DNA of 64,000 bases from Gammaproteobacteria bacterium (GCA_028284675.1 JANQRI010000052.1:1-64000), one strand, 5' to 3'; positions 8,882-16,070 are shown, numbered from the stretch's first letter. Translations and numbers: made by a program. Notes: a model not told the origin generated them from the sequence alone.

Positions 8882-9115
8882 TCAGGCTTTTTCGGCGTCT
8901 TTGACGACGGTCGCTGGAGTACTGCGGTGATCCCCTAGTTCCGGCTTATCAGCTTCGCCGGTTTCGGTAATGTCTTCCTTCATGCCGGCCTTAAAGCTTT
9001 TGATACCGCTGGCCAAATCCGACATCAGCGCCGGAATTTTGCCCCGGCCGAACAATAACAGGAACAAGACAACAACAAGTACGATCTGCCATACGCTAAG
9101 GCTCATAGCATTCAC
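8882..9115 (-). CDS. tatA: Sec-independent protein translocase TatA
   Basis: A 77-residue TatA, the pore-forming subunit. It shows a single N-terminal helix, then FGRGKIPALMSDLASGIKSF, the FGxxKLP hinge and amphipathic helix of TatA/E proteins, and an acidic tail. A good AAGGAG site lies 5 nt before the first ATG at 9115; a second ATG three codons in (9106) is also possible. First gene of the tatABC operon. The upstream YHS gene is on the same strand but separated by about 73 bp. Confidence 0.95.
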   Translation of the reverse strand: MNAMSLSVWQIVLVVVLFLLLFGRGKIPALMSDLASGIKSFKAGMKEDITETGEADKPELGDHRSTPATVVKDAEKA

Positions 9116-9188
9116 TCTCCTTGGAAACTGACCAAAGAGCTTCGCACAGTTATGTTAAATAAATGTTTAAGTGAACCAGGTCGAGCAA

Positions 9189-9683
9189 TTAAAAACGGAT
9201 ATTCAATATGTTCTGCATCCACTCACGATCGCCCTGATTAACATTCTTCTCAAGGCTTTTACGCCATTTGGCCTGCACTTTGCTGTTCACATTAAAGTAC
9301 AGCTTTTCATCGTGCACTGTCCACGCATCCGGGCTTGCGTTCACAAGCTTTCCTTTACTGACTGCATACGCGCAGTGGCCGCCGTATTGCGGTGCATAAC
9401 GCTGTGGATCATCCAGAAATTTTTGCCGGTTTTCATCCGAAGAAAATAACCAGGTTTTACCCTGCCATTCGCAGGAATATTCGGGGCTGCCTTTCAGTGC
9501 GCGCTTTTGGGTAAAGTATGCAACCGAATCATAGCCGTCAATTGCAATCCCGTCTTTGTTCGCCGCAATCGGTATTTCAGCTTCTGTGTCGGTGCTGACA
9601 TCGGTCGGCTCTGCAATGCCGGTATTACCGGCAACAATATAAAGGCATATCGCCAGAAAATAGAGTGGTTTTTTTGTAATCAT
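9189..9683 (-). CDS. YHS-domain exported protein
   Basis: A 164-residue protein with an N-terminal signal peptide (hydrophobic residues about 6-20, cleavage near GIA-E) and one YHS-like domain. The domain begins at GYDSVAYF and includes SCEWQGKTWLFSSDENRQKF and the YGGHCAYAVSKGKL segment with its conserved Cys. YHS domains are small folds thought to bind metal, often next to metal transport or redox genes. Here it sits upstream of tatABC on the same strand. The signal looks Sec-type and not twin-arginine. The family is clear; the substrate is unknown. Confidence 0.85.
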   Translation of the reverse strand: MITKKPLYFLAICLYIVAGNTGIAEPTDVSTDTEAEIPIAANKDGIAIDGYDSVAYFTQKRALKGSPEYSCEWQGKTWLFSSDENRQKFLDDPQRYAPQYGGHCAYAVSKGKLVNASPDAWTVHDEKLYFNVNSKVQAKWRKSLEKNVNQGDREWMQNILNIRF

Positions 9684-9744
9684 TGGGTTAATCCTGAAGT
9701 TTAATGCATATACGTGGCAAACAGAAAAACCGATGCAGTCTTAG

Positions 9745-10488
9745 TTAAAGATTCATAATCGCATCACGGTAATGTGTTTTTGCATTATTGATCACCGGTT
9801 CCCCGTGTGCCGGTAATACATGCGAGAACTCCAGATCCAGTAAGCCTTTTACTTGCTGAACATCGGGTTTTGCGAACTTCAGCCAGGCCGGTCCGATATT
9901 ATGCGCTTTAATAAAACCCATACGCTTCATCATGATCTTTCCTAAAAAACTGAAGTAGCGATCTGTTTTTACCCAGTTTTGCAAAGAGTCACCGGCAATT
10001 AAAATACCGTTATCGCGCTCTAATAATATTAACGCTTCAGCCGGTCGGCTGGAGTTGATCAGATACAGCGATGTGTTTTTCACCGGCAGTGTCATCTCGT
10101 TATCGAGTATGATATCCGGTGAAAAATAAACAGTCTCCGGCTTTGGCGGTTGCTCGAAACTGGTGGTGTACGGTGCATCCACTGACCAGATTCTGGCGCT
10201 GTAACGGTTTTTATAAAACGGGTCATCAGTGCCGTGAAACCCCGCGATACGAATAAGGTTCTTCACTGTGCCGAGTGCATCCAGCTTACGCAGGCCGTTA
10301 TCATTCAGCCTGACCGAGTTAATCAGCGTAAGCTCATCACTGTCGCGCAAAATAGTCATATTGCGGCTGAACTTTATCGTTATCGGCCCCTTAAAACGGC
10401 AGGTGCCGGTCACAAAAAAAACATTATCAAAGACTTCGCGGATTTCGCCGTGTTTTAATGCCGGGGGGAATATGTAGTTCGCAGTCAT
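9745..10488 (-). CDS. Metallo-beta-lactamase-fold-like protein (DUF4336-like)
   Basis: A 247-residue soluble protein with the trace of a metallo-hydrolase fold. The beta-rich N-terminal half leads to GFHGTDDPFY, then LIAGDSLQNW and the C-terminal HVLPAHGEPV. The classical HxHxDH zinc motif is not intact; only HG.DD is seen at the expected place, as in DUF4336-type relatives. It may therefore bind one metal or none. It is first on the minus-strand run leading into YHS and tatABC, with 61 bp to the YHS gene. The fold call is reasonable; the reaction cannot be named. Confidence 0.65.
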   Translation of the reverse strand: MTANYIFPPALKHGEIREVFDNVFFVTGTCRFKGPITIKFSRNMTILRDSDELTLINSVRLNDNGLRKLDALGTVKNLIRIAGFHGTDDPFYKNRYSARIWSVDAPYTTSFEQPPKPETVYFSPDIILDNEMTLPVKNTSLYLINSSRPAEALILLERDNGILIAGDSLQNWVKTDRYFSFLGKIMMKRMGFIKAHNIGPAWLKFAKPDVQQVKGLLDLEFSHVLPAHGEPVINNAKTHYRDAIMNL

Positions 10489-10723
10489 AGCGCGGTTTCC
10501 TTTTGCGGTGTTGTCTGGCTAAGTGTGATAGAGGCAAGCACGTTTTCCCTTAATGCCGAATACAACAAAAATCCGCCACGCAGGTCCTGTTTATATCCTT
10601 GGGAGGCACAATATAACGTCGAACCCGAAAACAATACAACCTTTCCGTTGAAAGCATATAAAGCATTGAAAGTAAAAGACTTTCAGGATGCCCGTTTTTT
10701 CAATAACAAAGCAATAATGGATA

Positions 10724-10898
10724 TTGGTCAAAGTAGTCCGAAATGACGATTGAAGTGATCAAAGTGCACAGTTAGGATATTAAAAGAATAAACAGGCAAG
10801 TTGTATAAGGTCATGAAAAACAAAGAAAACACAGCCGGTGGTATAATGCTCTCTATAGTGTGTTATCGGACAGATCTGTCCATATCTGACTGTTAGGT
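10724..10898. repeat. Cassette leader repeat, copy A
   Basis: About 175 bp in front of the first cassette gene, alignable by eye with copies at 13,515-13,660, 15,318-15,497 and 17,908-17,977. Shared landmarks are TAGTCC.AAATG, a TTGAAGT segment, TAGGATATTA, a TATAAT box (10,842-10,847), the palindrome GGACAGATCTGTCC (10,868-10,881), and an edge resembling a core site, GTTAGGT (10,892-10,898). The earlier part of the gap (10,489-10,723) holds no supported gene. Confidence 0.65.
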
Positions 10899-10906
10899 GG
10901 CCGGTC

Positions 10907-11305
10907 ATGCGACGCATTTTGCTTTTCGCCCTTCTGATAGCGACAAATGGAGTCGCTGCTTTAGACTACAAGCCATACCCTGAAGCGAAAATCACTGTCG
11001 ACGAGTTCGAGAGCTATCGGCAAGAAGTTCTGACAAATTTCCGTGACACTGAGGAGAGGTATGAGACCCAGAACCTTGTAACCTACTCCGACTTCGATAA
11101 TCGCATGCATTTTGCTTTCACACTTCCTGGCCACGAGGCGCATCCCGCGTGGATTACTCGCCGCGTAACGGAAAAAGGTGGCGCCGTTTACATATCGCAG
11201 ATTGGCTATTTCGCCGGGAGCGAAAAGGCGTTCGCCAAATTGTTCGCTGCGTACCAAGAACTGGAAGCCAAGATTCGGGAACAGCTGAGGAATCAAGCAG
11301 AGTGA
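10907..11305 (+). CDS. Cassette 1: exported hypothetical protein
   Basis: A 132-residue protein with a clear N-terminal signal peptide (MRRILLFALLIATNGVAA, cleavage near residue 18). The mature part of about 110 residues is mixed alpha/beta with a helical, charged C-terminus. I recognise no family. The start lies 9 nt after a core-like GTTAGGT and just downstream of leader repeat A, which carries a TATAAT box, so this cassette may have its own promoter. A well-formed attC follows the stop codon within 8 bp, the normal cassette layout. Confidence 0.75.
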   Translation: MRRILLFALLIATNGVAALDYKPYPEAKITVDEFESYRQEVLTNFRDTEERYETQNLVTYSDFDNRMHFAFTLPGHEAHPAWITRRVTEKGGAVYISQIGYFAGSEKAFAKLFAAYQELEAKIREQLRNQAE

Positions 11306-11312
11306 GCTGGCC

Positions 11313-11411
11313 ACCTAACCAGCGAATCCAGTGGACGCCTTCACCGGTCACGCTTTTTGCTAAGCAAAAAGACGCGCCCGTTGGTAGGCGCCACTGATTC
11401 GGGCGTTATGT
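11313..11411 (+). other. attC recombination site
   Basis: R'' is ACCTAAC (11,313-11,319), a perfect match to RYYYAAC. L'' at 11,322-11,339 pairs with L' at 11,387-11,404 through GAATC/AGTGG/CGCC blocks, leaving two unpaired extrahelical bases. R' is GTTATGT (11,405-11,411). The central loop contains a further hairpin, CTTTTTGC/GCAAAAAG. This is the textbook architecture of an integron attC and the strongest site in the array. Confidence 0.88.
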
Positions 11412-11807
11412 TTTCACGGAAACCGAGCGCAACTTTAGGTGTTTAGAGAAAGGAATGAAGTCTCTGTCTGTGTAAAGCAAAGGTAGTTTTTCTTCGATAC
11501 AGAAAGTGGCAATAATTATGTCGGCGGTTTTTCTTATGGTAATACCTTTTTTTCTTAGCTTCCGGTAATTATCCGCTGCTTTTAGAGCAAGTTGTGGGCT
11601 TAGCATATGGTATTGGTGCAAATTGGCTAAATGCCTTTTCGCAGTATTGTAGTCTTTATTCATGCGAAATCCGCGCAATATCTCAAGGATTATAAGGTCG
11701 CCAATGACTACTTCTTGCTTACCCAATGCAGAGTCCAAAATGTTAGTCTCACCTGTCGCAAAACCATTGAAATAATCAATCCAAACACTGGTATCGACTA
11801 TTATCAT
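11406..11807 (-). CDS. vapC: VapC-type PIN-domain toxin
   Basis: A 133-residue PIN-domain ribonuclease, the toxin of a type II toxin-antitoxin pair. The acidic metal-binding residues are in place: Asp5 in IIVDTSVWIDYF, Glu42 in LIILEILRGF, Asp96 in TADIIIA, and Asp114/Asp116 in LYTDRDF. VapC toxins cut tRNA or rRNA when freed from antitoxin. The gene overlaps vapB by 4 bp and its stop lies against the attC core at 11,405. It runs opposite to the rest of the array, so it must be transcribed from its own promoter upstream of vapB. Confidence 0.93.
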   Translation of the reverse strand: MIIVDTSVWIDYFNGFATGETNILDSALGKQEVVIGDLIILEILRGFRMNKDYNTAKRHLANLHQYHMLSPQLALKAADNYRKLRKKGITIRKTADIIIATFCIEEKLPLLYTDRDFIPFSKHLKLRSVSVKT

Positions 11808-11998
11808 TTATCGGTTCTCATGTCTTCAAGGTCACCTTCCCATTTCAGTTTGCCCCTCAAGCTGCGTATATCAGCCTGTTTTTTCAGCCTTATCAGGGTT
11901 TTAAGTCCTTCTTCTACGGCTTCTTTTTTTGTTTGTAAGCCGGTAGCCTTAAGAGCGTCTGCCATAAGTTTGTCATCAATTACTATATTAGTACGCAT
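11804..11998 (-). CDS. vapB: VapB-type antitoxin
   Basis: A 64-residue antitoxin when started at ATG 11,998 (MRTNIVIDDKLM). The upstream extension of 13 codons has no supporting site. The N-terminus is the ribbon-helix-helix pattern of VapB_2/RHH antitoxins (TNIVIDDKLMADALKATG), and the C-terminus LKWEGDLEDMR is the acidic/aromatic tail that blocks the PIN active site. RHH antitoxins also repress their own promoter. It is translationally coupled to vapC by the ATGA overlap. Such pairs are known to stabilise cassette arrays. Confidence 0.9.
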   Translation of the reverse strand: MRTNIVIDDKLMADALKATGLQTKKEAVEEGLKTLIRLKKQADIRSLRGKLKWEGDLEDMRTDK

Positions 11999-12055
11999 AT
12001 TGCACCTTTGTGTATATAGTGTTATTTTGATACACATTATGGCTCAGGTAAAAAA

Positions 12056-12127
12056 ACATGACAAGTGCAATCACACGGAACAGTTTTCCGCCATGCTCCA
12101 AATTGCCCGGTGTTGTGGACGTTATGT
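12056..12127 (+). other. attC-like site closing the VapBC cassette
   Basis: R'' is ACATGAC (12,056-12,062), one base off ACATAAC, the complement of R' GTTATGT (12,121-12,127). The inner boxes (12,065-12,078 and 12,107-12,120) are partly complementary with bulges. Its size, about 72 nt, is normal for attC. It bounds the VapBC cassette on the right. Confidence 0.6.
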
Positions 12128-12141
12128 TTTAAGGAGAGATA

Positions 12142-12636
12142 GTGCGTAAGCCACTTGTATTTATTCTTTGCTTTTTGCCAACGATTGCTTATGCAAATGT
12201 AGTGTGGCCAGCTCTATATCTGGAAATGCGCCTTTTTTCTTGGTGGGCAATTGGTATTGGTCTATCGATTGAGTTTTTTTTCATAAAATACTTTTTCTCA
12301 CTCTCGCAAAAAAAAGCTGCAATTGCTACCCTATCCGCAAACGCCGTTTCCTCTATTGCTGGCATAATACTTATTCCGTTAGCTGGTATAGCATGGGAGT
12401 TATTTCCAGGTTCAGTAATAAATTGGTCTTTTGGCTGGGGCACATTTAATCCATTAACTTGGGTGGCTACTTTCTTTTTAGGGTGCTTGGTAAATGCCGT
12501 TCTCGAAGGTGTTGTTTATAAAAAGTGGTTTGCCCCAGAGTTTAGATTCAAAAGTAAAGTGTTTCTCTGGTTACTGGTTGCAAATTCGTTTAGTGTGGGT
12601 GCCGCACTTGTAAGCCTGTGGGTAAAGCCAGTATGA
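12142..12636 (+). CDS. Cassette: polytopic membrane protein of unknown function
   Basis: A 164-residue very hydrophobic protein with about four membrane segments (residues near 3-20, 30-55, 62-90 and 105-125), plus a last helix near the C-terminus. The start is GTG at 12,142, chosen because AAGGAGA lies 5 nt upstream; no ATG fits. The first 18 residues could act as a signal sequence. I recognise no family. The gene begins 15 nt after the attC core at 12,121. Base composition is AT-rich relative to the flanking chromosomal genes, as expected for a captured cassette. Confidence 0.7.
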   Translation: MRKPLVFILCFLPTIAYANVVWPALYLEMRLFSWWAIGIGLSIEFFFIKYFFSLSQKKAAIATLSANAVSSIAGIILIPLAGIAWELFPGSVINWSFGWGTFNPLTWVATFFLGCLVNAVLEGVVYKKWFAPEFRFKSKVFLWLLVANSFSVGAALVSLWVKPV

Positions 12637-12643
12637 CTATGGA

Positions 12644-12784
12644 ACATAACAATGAATAGCATAGGATTTGCTCGCTTAAATAAAAATATGAACCATTTCA
12701 CAGAGGCCGAGTCTGTGTTTTGTGAAAAAATGTCTTTATTATCAACGGTCTTCACCACTTAGGCGAACAAGATCGCTTTATTTC
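12644..12784 (+). other. Long attC-like hairpin
   Basis: R'' is ACATAAC (12,644-12,650). An inner 15-nt arm at 12,667-12,681 (TTTGCTCGCTTAAAT) pairs with 12,757-12,771 (ACTTAGGCGAACAAG), with 11 matches and the rest transitions. The right core near 12,777 is degenerate (CTTTATTTC). Length, about 140 bp, is closer to the long VCR-type repeats than to the short sites in this array. It separates the membrane gene from marC. Confidence 0.55.
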
Positions 12785-12820
12785 TGCCCGGTGTGCAGGT
12801 AAGCAAGAATCTGAAAATTA

Positions 12821-13429
12821 ATGATTGATTTTGTAGCGACCTTTATTATTTTCTTTGCTGTTATCGACCCCATCGGCACAGTGCCGGTTTTTATTGCTGT
12901 TACGTCTCGTTTCGGCAGTGCCGAAAAAAATAAAATTGCACTGATTTCGACACTCGTGGCCGCAGCGGTTCTCTTGTTTTTTGTTGTTGCGGGTGAGCTC
13001 ATTCTGATTGCAATGTCGATACCATTGCCTGCGTTTCAAATTGCCGGTGGAATCGTCTTGTTCCTTTTTGCGCTAACAATGATCTTCGGTGAAAGCAAGC
13101 CTGATGAAGAGGTAAAGCTTCTGCAAGATCACCGTGAGACGGCGGTGTTTCCGCTCGCGGTTCCCTCCATTGCAAGTCCGGGGGCTATCTTGACCGCAGT
13201 CTTATTAACCGAGAACAATCGATATAGTCTCTGGGAGCAAGCGCAAACAGTTGCCATGATGCTGGCGGTGTTAGTTGTCACATATTTTTTAATGCTTATT
13301 GCAGGCAAGCTCAATCGATTAATCGGATCCAGCGGGGCGAGTGTTGTGAGCCGGGTAATGGGTCTGATATTGGCATCGGTTGCAACGTCAAACACTCTAA
13401 CGGGTATTAAACTGTATTTTGGTATATAA
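12821..13429 (+). CDS. Cassette: MarC-family integral membrane protein
   Basis: A 202-residue protein with six membrane helices and the MarC/UPF0056 signature: the first helix FFAVIDPIGTVPVF, then AGGIVLFLFALTMI, and the central VPSIASPGAILTAV segment. MarC proteins sit in the inner membrane. They were once linked to multiple antibiotic resistance, but their transported substrate is not settled. The gene is bounded by attC-like sites on both sides, an unusual location for a MarC gene. Its stop codon TAA falls inside the R'' box of the next attC, so gene and recombination site are packed without spare sequence. Confidence 0.9.
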   Translation: MIDFVATFIIFFAVIDPIGTVPVFIAVTSRFGSAEKNKIALISTLVAAAVLLFFVVAGELILIAMSIPLPAFQIAGGIVLFLFALTMIFGESKPDEEVKLLQDHRETAVFPLAVPSIASPGAILTAVLLTENNRYSLWEQAQTVAMMLAVLVVTYFLMLIAGKLNRLIGSSGASVVSRVMGLILASVATSNTLTGIKLYFGI

Positions 13430-13505
13430 AGCATAAAAAACGCATGTGTTCGGGCCGGTAACTCGCTGCACGCTTTGCCGGTCTTTGATTTGGAGCGTTA
13501 TATGC
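13423..13505 (+). other. attC-like site after marC
   Basis: The left core TATATAAAGC (13,423-13,432) is complementary to the right core GCGTTATATGC (13,495-13,505) apart from one base. The inner region contains CCGG..GCCGG. The right half closely resembles the site at 15,211-15,315, including GGAGCGTTATATGC, so the two sites share ancestry. Confidence 0.55.
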
Positions 13506-13514
13506 TTCAGCTAC

Positions 13515-13660
13515 AGGCAAACTAGTCCTAAATGATTATTGAAGTCAGCAAAATCAGGGGCTAGGATGTTAAAAATAACAGGGCGAACCATAGTTAATGA
13601 ACATTGATCTTCCGGAAAGTATTAGTAGCTAGATGCGCCCATATTTATTCGTTATGCATA
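13515..13660. repeat. Cassette leader repeat, copy B
   Basis: It begins right after the attC core, with AAACTAGTCCTAAATG, then TTATTGAAGTCAGCAAAATC, CTAGGATGTTA and ACAGGGCGAA, and ends near GCGCCCATAT. It aligns with copy C nearly base for base over the first 80 bp. It lies in the 187-bp leader of the HD-domain cassette gene. The TATAAT and palindrome parts are eroded in this copy. Confidence 0.65.
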
Positions 13661-13686
13661 ATAAAATTTAACTTTATAAGGGTTGC

Positions 13687-14184
13687 ATGAAGGAAAAAGC
13701 AAGAGAGTTTGCAATTGAGCGCCACGGAAAGCAAAAATACGGAGACTCTCCTTATTCAGTTCATTTAGATGAGGTTGCAAGCATTGCGTCTGAATTTGGT
13801 GATGCTGCGGCAATAATAGCTTATTTACATGATGTCGTTGAAGATACGGACACTACGATTTTAGAAATAGAATCATTGTTTGGTGCCCTGGTTTCCCAGT
13901 GTGTTGCAATCCTTACAGACGAGCCTGGCTCGAATCGAAAAGAACGTAAAGCTAAAACTTACGAAAAAATGAGCAAGGTTTCAGGTGAGCTGGAGTTGGC
14001 GTTAATAGTAAAAGCTGCTGATCGTCTGGCTAATTTTAGGGCATGTGTGGCGCAAAAAAATAATAGCCTCCTAAGTATGTATAAGAGGGAGCACCCTGTT
14101 TTTAAAGAAGCTGTATACAGGTCAAACCTGTGTGAGTCAATTTGGCAGGAAATGGAAGGTATTGTAAATGCACAACAAGCTTAA
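13687..14184 (+). CDS. Cassette: HD-domain hydrolase, MESH1/SpoT-like
   Basis: A 165-residue single-domain HD protein resembling small alarmone hydrolases (MESH1-type), which remove pyrophosphate from ppGpp or related nucleotides. Metal and catalytic residues are visible at family spacing: His26 in YSVHLDEVASI, His48-Asp49 in AYLHDVVEDT, the Glu52-Asp53 pair, and Asp112 in KAADRLANFR. There is no synthetase, TGS or ACT domain. It starts at ATG 13,687 after an AAGGG-like site. It is bounded by leader repeat B and an attC whose R'' overlaps its final codons. A ppGpp hydrolase as a mobile cassette is unusual; the substrate is inferred from motifs only. Confidence 0.85.
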   Translation: MKEKAREFAIERHGKQKYGDSPYSVHLDEVASIASEFGDAAAIIAYLHDVVEDTDTTILEIESLFGALVSQCVAILTDEPGSNRKERKAKTYEKMSKVSGELELALIVKAADRLANFRACVAQKNNSLLSMYKREHPVFKEAVYRSNLCESIWQEMEGIVNAQQA

Positions 14185-14241
14185 TTACACAGAAAAATAT
14201 TCAGCTATGTGTCATATTTCTCCGTGTCGCAGGCATTATGC
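14170..14241 (+). other. attC site
   Basis: A clear hairpin: ACACAGAAAAATAT (14,187-14,200) pairs with ATATTTCTCCGTGT (14,214-14,227), leaving two mismatches and a 13-nt loop. The outer core is GCACAAC on the left (14,170-14,176) and ATTATGC on the right (14,235-14,241). The left core lies within the last codons of the HD gene. Confidence 0.7.
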
Positions 14242-14256
14242 GAAAAAAGGTTATTC

Positions 14257-14730
14257 ATGAGGATATTATTTTTACTGTTTGTTTTCATCATGAGTTGCTC
14301 CATATCTTATGCAGAGTCAAAGCTTAGGTTTGGATTAGGTGTTAATGAACGTTATGCAGGTGCCGGAGTAGAAGTCGAATATTTGGCTTGGGATAAATAC
14401 AGCTTTTCCCTTGCTGCGGGGTTTATTGATGATATTAGTGGTGCTTTAGGTATTAATCGTTACTTTGATTCCCGTGGAAGATATAAATACCGGGTGTCTG
14501 CATTCTATGGCCGGGTTGCATCAGCTGATTGTTTTGGCTGTAGAGAGCGGGATGCAGAGGTATTTAATGGTTTGTCTATGGGTGGTGGCATGAAATGGGA
14601 TCACTTTGAGTTTACGTTATTTTATAGTGATTTAAGTGATTATGACGATTTCGCTGATGATGTTAGAGCTAGAGGGGGAAGTGCTGACAATTTTTCTGAG
14701 TTTGGTTTATCGCTTGGTTATCAATTTTAA
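14257..14730 (+). CDS. Cassette: small outer-membrane beta-barrel-like protein
   Basis: A 157-residue exported protein started at ATG 14,257; an upstream in-frame start lies within the attC and is rejected. Its signal peptide is about 19 residues, ending CSISYA-E. The mature chain alternates hydrophobic and polar residues in short strands, is rich in Gly, Tyr and Phe, and ends in GLSLGYQF with a terminal Phe. This is the usual recognition end for outer-membrane barrels, so I infer an eight-stranded barrel. CFGC is an unusual cysteine pair in the middle. No specific family is recognised. Confidence 0.7.
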   Translation: MRILFLLFVFIMSCSISYAESKLRFGLGVNERYAGAGVEVEYLAWDKYSFSLAAGFIDDISGALGINRYFDSRGRYKYRVSAFYGRVASADCFGCRERDAEVFNGLSMGGGMKWDHFEFTLFYSDLSDYDDFADDVRARGGSADNFSEFGLSLGYQF

Positions 14731-14776
14731 ATTGCCAATGGAACACCTTTCCGTGCTTAGAACCTCACATGCAAGC

Positions 14777-14783
14777 GTTATAT
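14777..14783 (+). other. attC core site overlapping a start codon
   Basis: The core GTTATAT within AAGCGTTATATGCG. Its last bases form the ATG at 14,782 that starts the TonB-C lipoprotein gene. The matching left half (14,731-14,770) is short and degenerate, so I mark only the core. Confidence 0.45.
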
Positions 14784-15201
14784 GCGAATCATAATTATTT
14801 TTTTAGTATTTGCTTTAACATTTTATATAATTGGTTGCTCTACCTATCAACGTGAAAGTGAAAATAAGCCGCAAGCAATTGGCTTGAATCAAAGCTGTAT
14901 GGCAAAATTATTGAATTCAAAGCCGTTGACTTTGGGTGGCCCTGTGCCCTGGTGTAGCTCTCAACCCATATACCCTAAGAAAGCCTATGAAAATGAAATT
15001 GAAGGTTATGTGGTTTTACGTTTTGATGTTAGTAAAACAGGTCATGTTGAAAATATCAGAGTAATAGAGTCTGTCCCAAATGGCGTATTTGATGCTGCAA
15101 GTGTTGCTGCCATGAGTGCCAGTTTCTTTTTGCAAAGTGAAACGTCGTATAAAGATGTTGAGCGGAAATTTAGTTTTGTCTTTCCGCAAGATAAAGAATA
15201 A
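14782..15201 (+). CDS. Cassette: TonB C-terminal-domain lipoprotein
   Basis: A 139-residue protein with a lipoprotein signal: hydrophobic residues 3-17 then the lipobox IIGC with Cys19. The mature part is one TonB_C domain (about 60-135), shown by YPKKAYENEIEGYVVLRFDV, then VIESVPNGVFDAASVAAM and the closing KFSFVF strand. TonB_C domains contact the TonB box of outer-membrane receptors. This protein lacks the usual inner-membrane anchor and Pro-rich spacer, so it is not a standard energy transducer. Two further cysteines flank a GGPVPW segment. The start codon is part of the attC core, so translation starts right at the cassette edge. Confidence 0.85.
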   Translation: MRIIIIFLVFALTFYIIGCSTYQRESENKPQAIGLNQSCMAKLLNSKPLTLGGPVPWCSSQPIYPKKAYENEIEGYVVLRFDVSKTGHVENIRVIESVPNGVFDAASVAAMSASFFLQSETSYKDVERKFSFVFPQDKE

Positions 15202-15210
15202 CAGCAGAAA

Positions 15211-15315
15211 TATATAGCAATCCCAATGGTATCCTGCGTTGGGTGCTGGGTTTGTATGTTATCAGATCGGCAAACTGCTACATGCCTTGCTAGTCGTTGA
15301 TGCGGAGCGTTATAT
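15211..15315 (+). other. attC-like site
   Basis: The left core TATATAGC (15,211-15,218) is complementary to the right core GCGTTATATG (15,307-15,316). The right half resembles the site after marC, and both continue directly into the same leader repeat. Inner boxes pair poorly, so activity is doubtful. Confidence 0.5.
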
Positions 15316-15317
15316 GC

Positions 15318-15497
15318 CCCAGCCATTGGTAAACTAGTCCTAAATGCTTATTGAAGTCAGCAAAATCGGTAGCTAGGATATTAGAAAACTACAGGGCAAA
15401 ACATATAAGCTTATGAAAAGTGAAGAAAACCTCGCTAATGATTACTTGTCTTCTGGGCTGTATTAGCGGGCAGATGTGCCCTTATCCAACTGTCAGG
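15318..15497. repeat. Cassette leader repeat, copy C
   Basis: The most complete copy together with A: AAACTAGTCCTAAATG, TTATTGAAGTCAGCAAAATC, GCTAGGATATTA, ACAGGGCAAA, a TATAAGCTTATGAAAAGTGA segment, TATTAGCGGGCAGATGTGCC and a CCAACTGTCAGGT edge. The gene it precedes begins 16 bp later at 15,513. The TATAAT hexamer of copies A and D is changed here. Confidence 0.65.
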
Positions 15498-15512
15498 TCT
15501 CTGGAAATAGTT

Positions 15513-16070
15513 ATGAGAAATTTATTAATTTTGTTAATACTGATCGGGTGCGGAGTTGTAAATGCAGCACCTTCTGGAGAATGCGAAGGCACCCCGAACA
15601 AGGCCGTTACGGAATTACCCAATCCATTAAATATTTGGGGGCAGATATTGTGTACACCCTACGGCCACATAATTACAAATAGGGAAGGTTGGATCTGGAC
15701 GAACCCTGGCGGATATAGCCCTGTAATGATTCCGTCTCAAATGGTACGTAAAAAACCGAAACCACTGGGTAATCATTCTTATTTTACTGAAATAGAAATG
15801 ACCACTCTTGCCGGGGAGGATGCTGAAAAAGCAATCGAGCTATTTCAAACCGGCTTTGACTCTTCAGAATCTACCCCGACGGTATATTCACTCAATGTCG
15901 TCTCAATATCTGGTAAGAGCCTATCGTTTCAATTTTTTGATTTTGGCAACAATATTCAATGGGGCATGTGGTGTAATAGAGGCTGTGACCTGAATTCAAG
16001 ATTTATGATGTTAAATATGAATAAAAGTCCTAACAAGGCCCTTCAATCGACCGACTCCGGCGGCGATTGA
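15513..16070 (+). CDS. Cassette: exported hypothetical protein
   Basis: A 185-residue protein started at ATG 15,513 (MRNLLILLILIGCGVVNA). Longer in-frame starts run back into leader repeat C and are rejected. The signal peptide ends at about residue 18. The mature protein has several cysteines (including MWCNRGCD) that could form disulfides, and many aromatic residues. I recognise no family. The last dozen codons are formed by the attC that follows, so the C-terminal tail PNKALQSTDSGGD is translated attC. That is common in cassettes and of no functional meaning. Confidence 0.7.
   Translation: MRNLLILLILIGCGVVNAAPSGECEGTPNKAVTELPNPLNIWGQILCTPYGHIITNREGWIWTNPGGYSPVMIPSQMVRKKPKPLGNHSYFTEIEMTTLAGEDAEKAIELFQTGFDSSESTPTVYSLNVVSISGKSLSFQFFDFGNNIQWGMWCNRGCDLNSRFMMLNMNKSPNKALQSTDSGGD

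Noticed and set aside
10525..10746. 73-codon open frame on the plus strand before the cassette array
   Set aside because: GTG start without a ribosome binding site, no family resemblance, and its end runs into leader repeat A.
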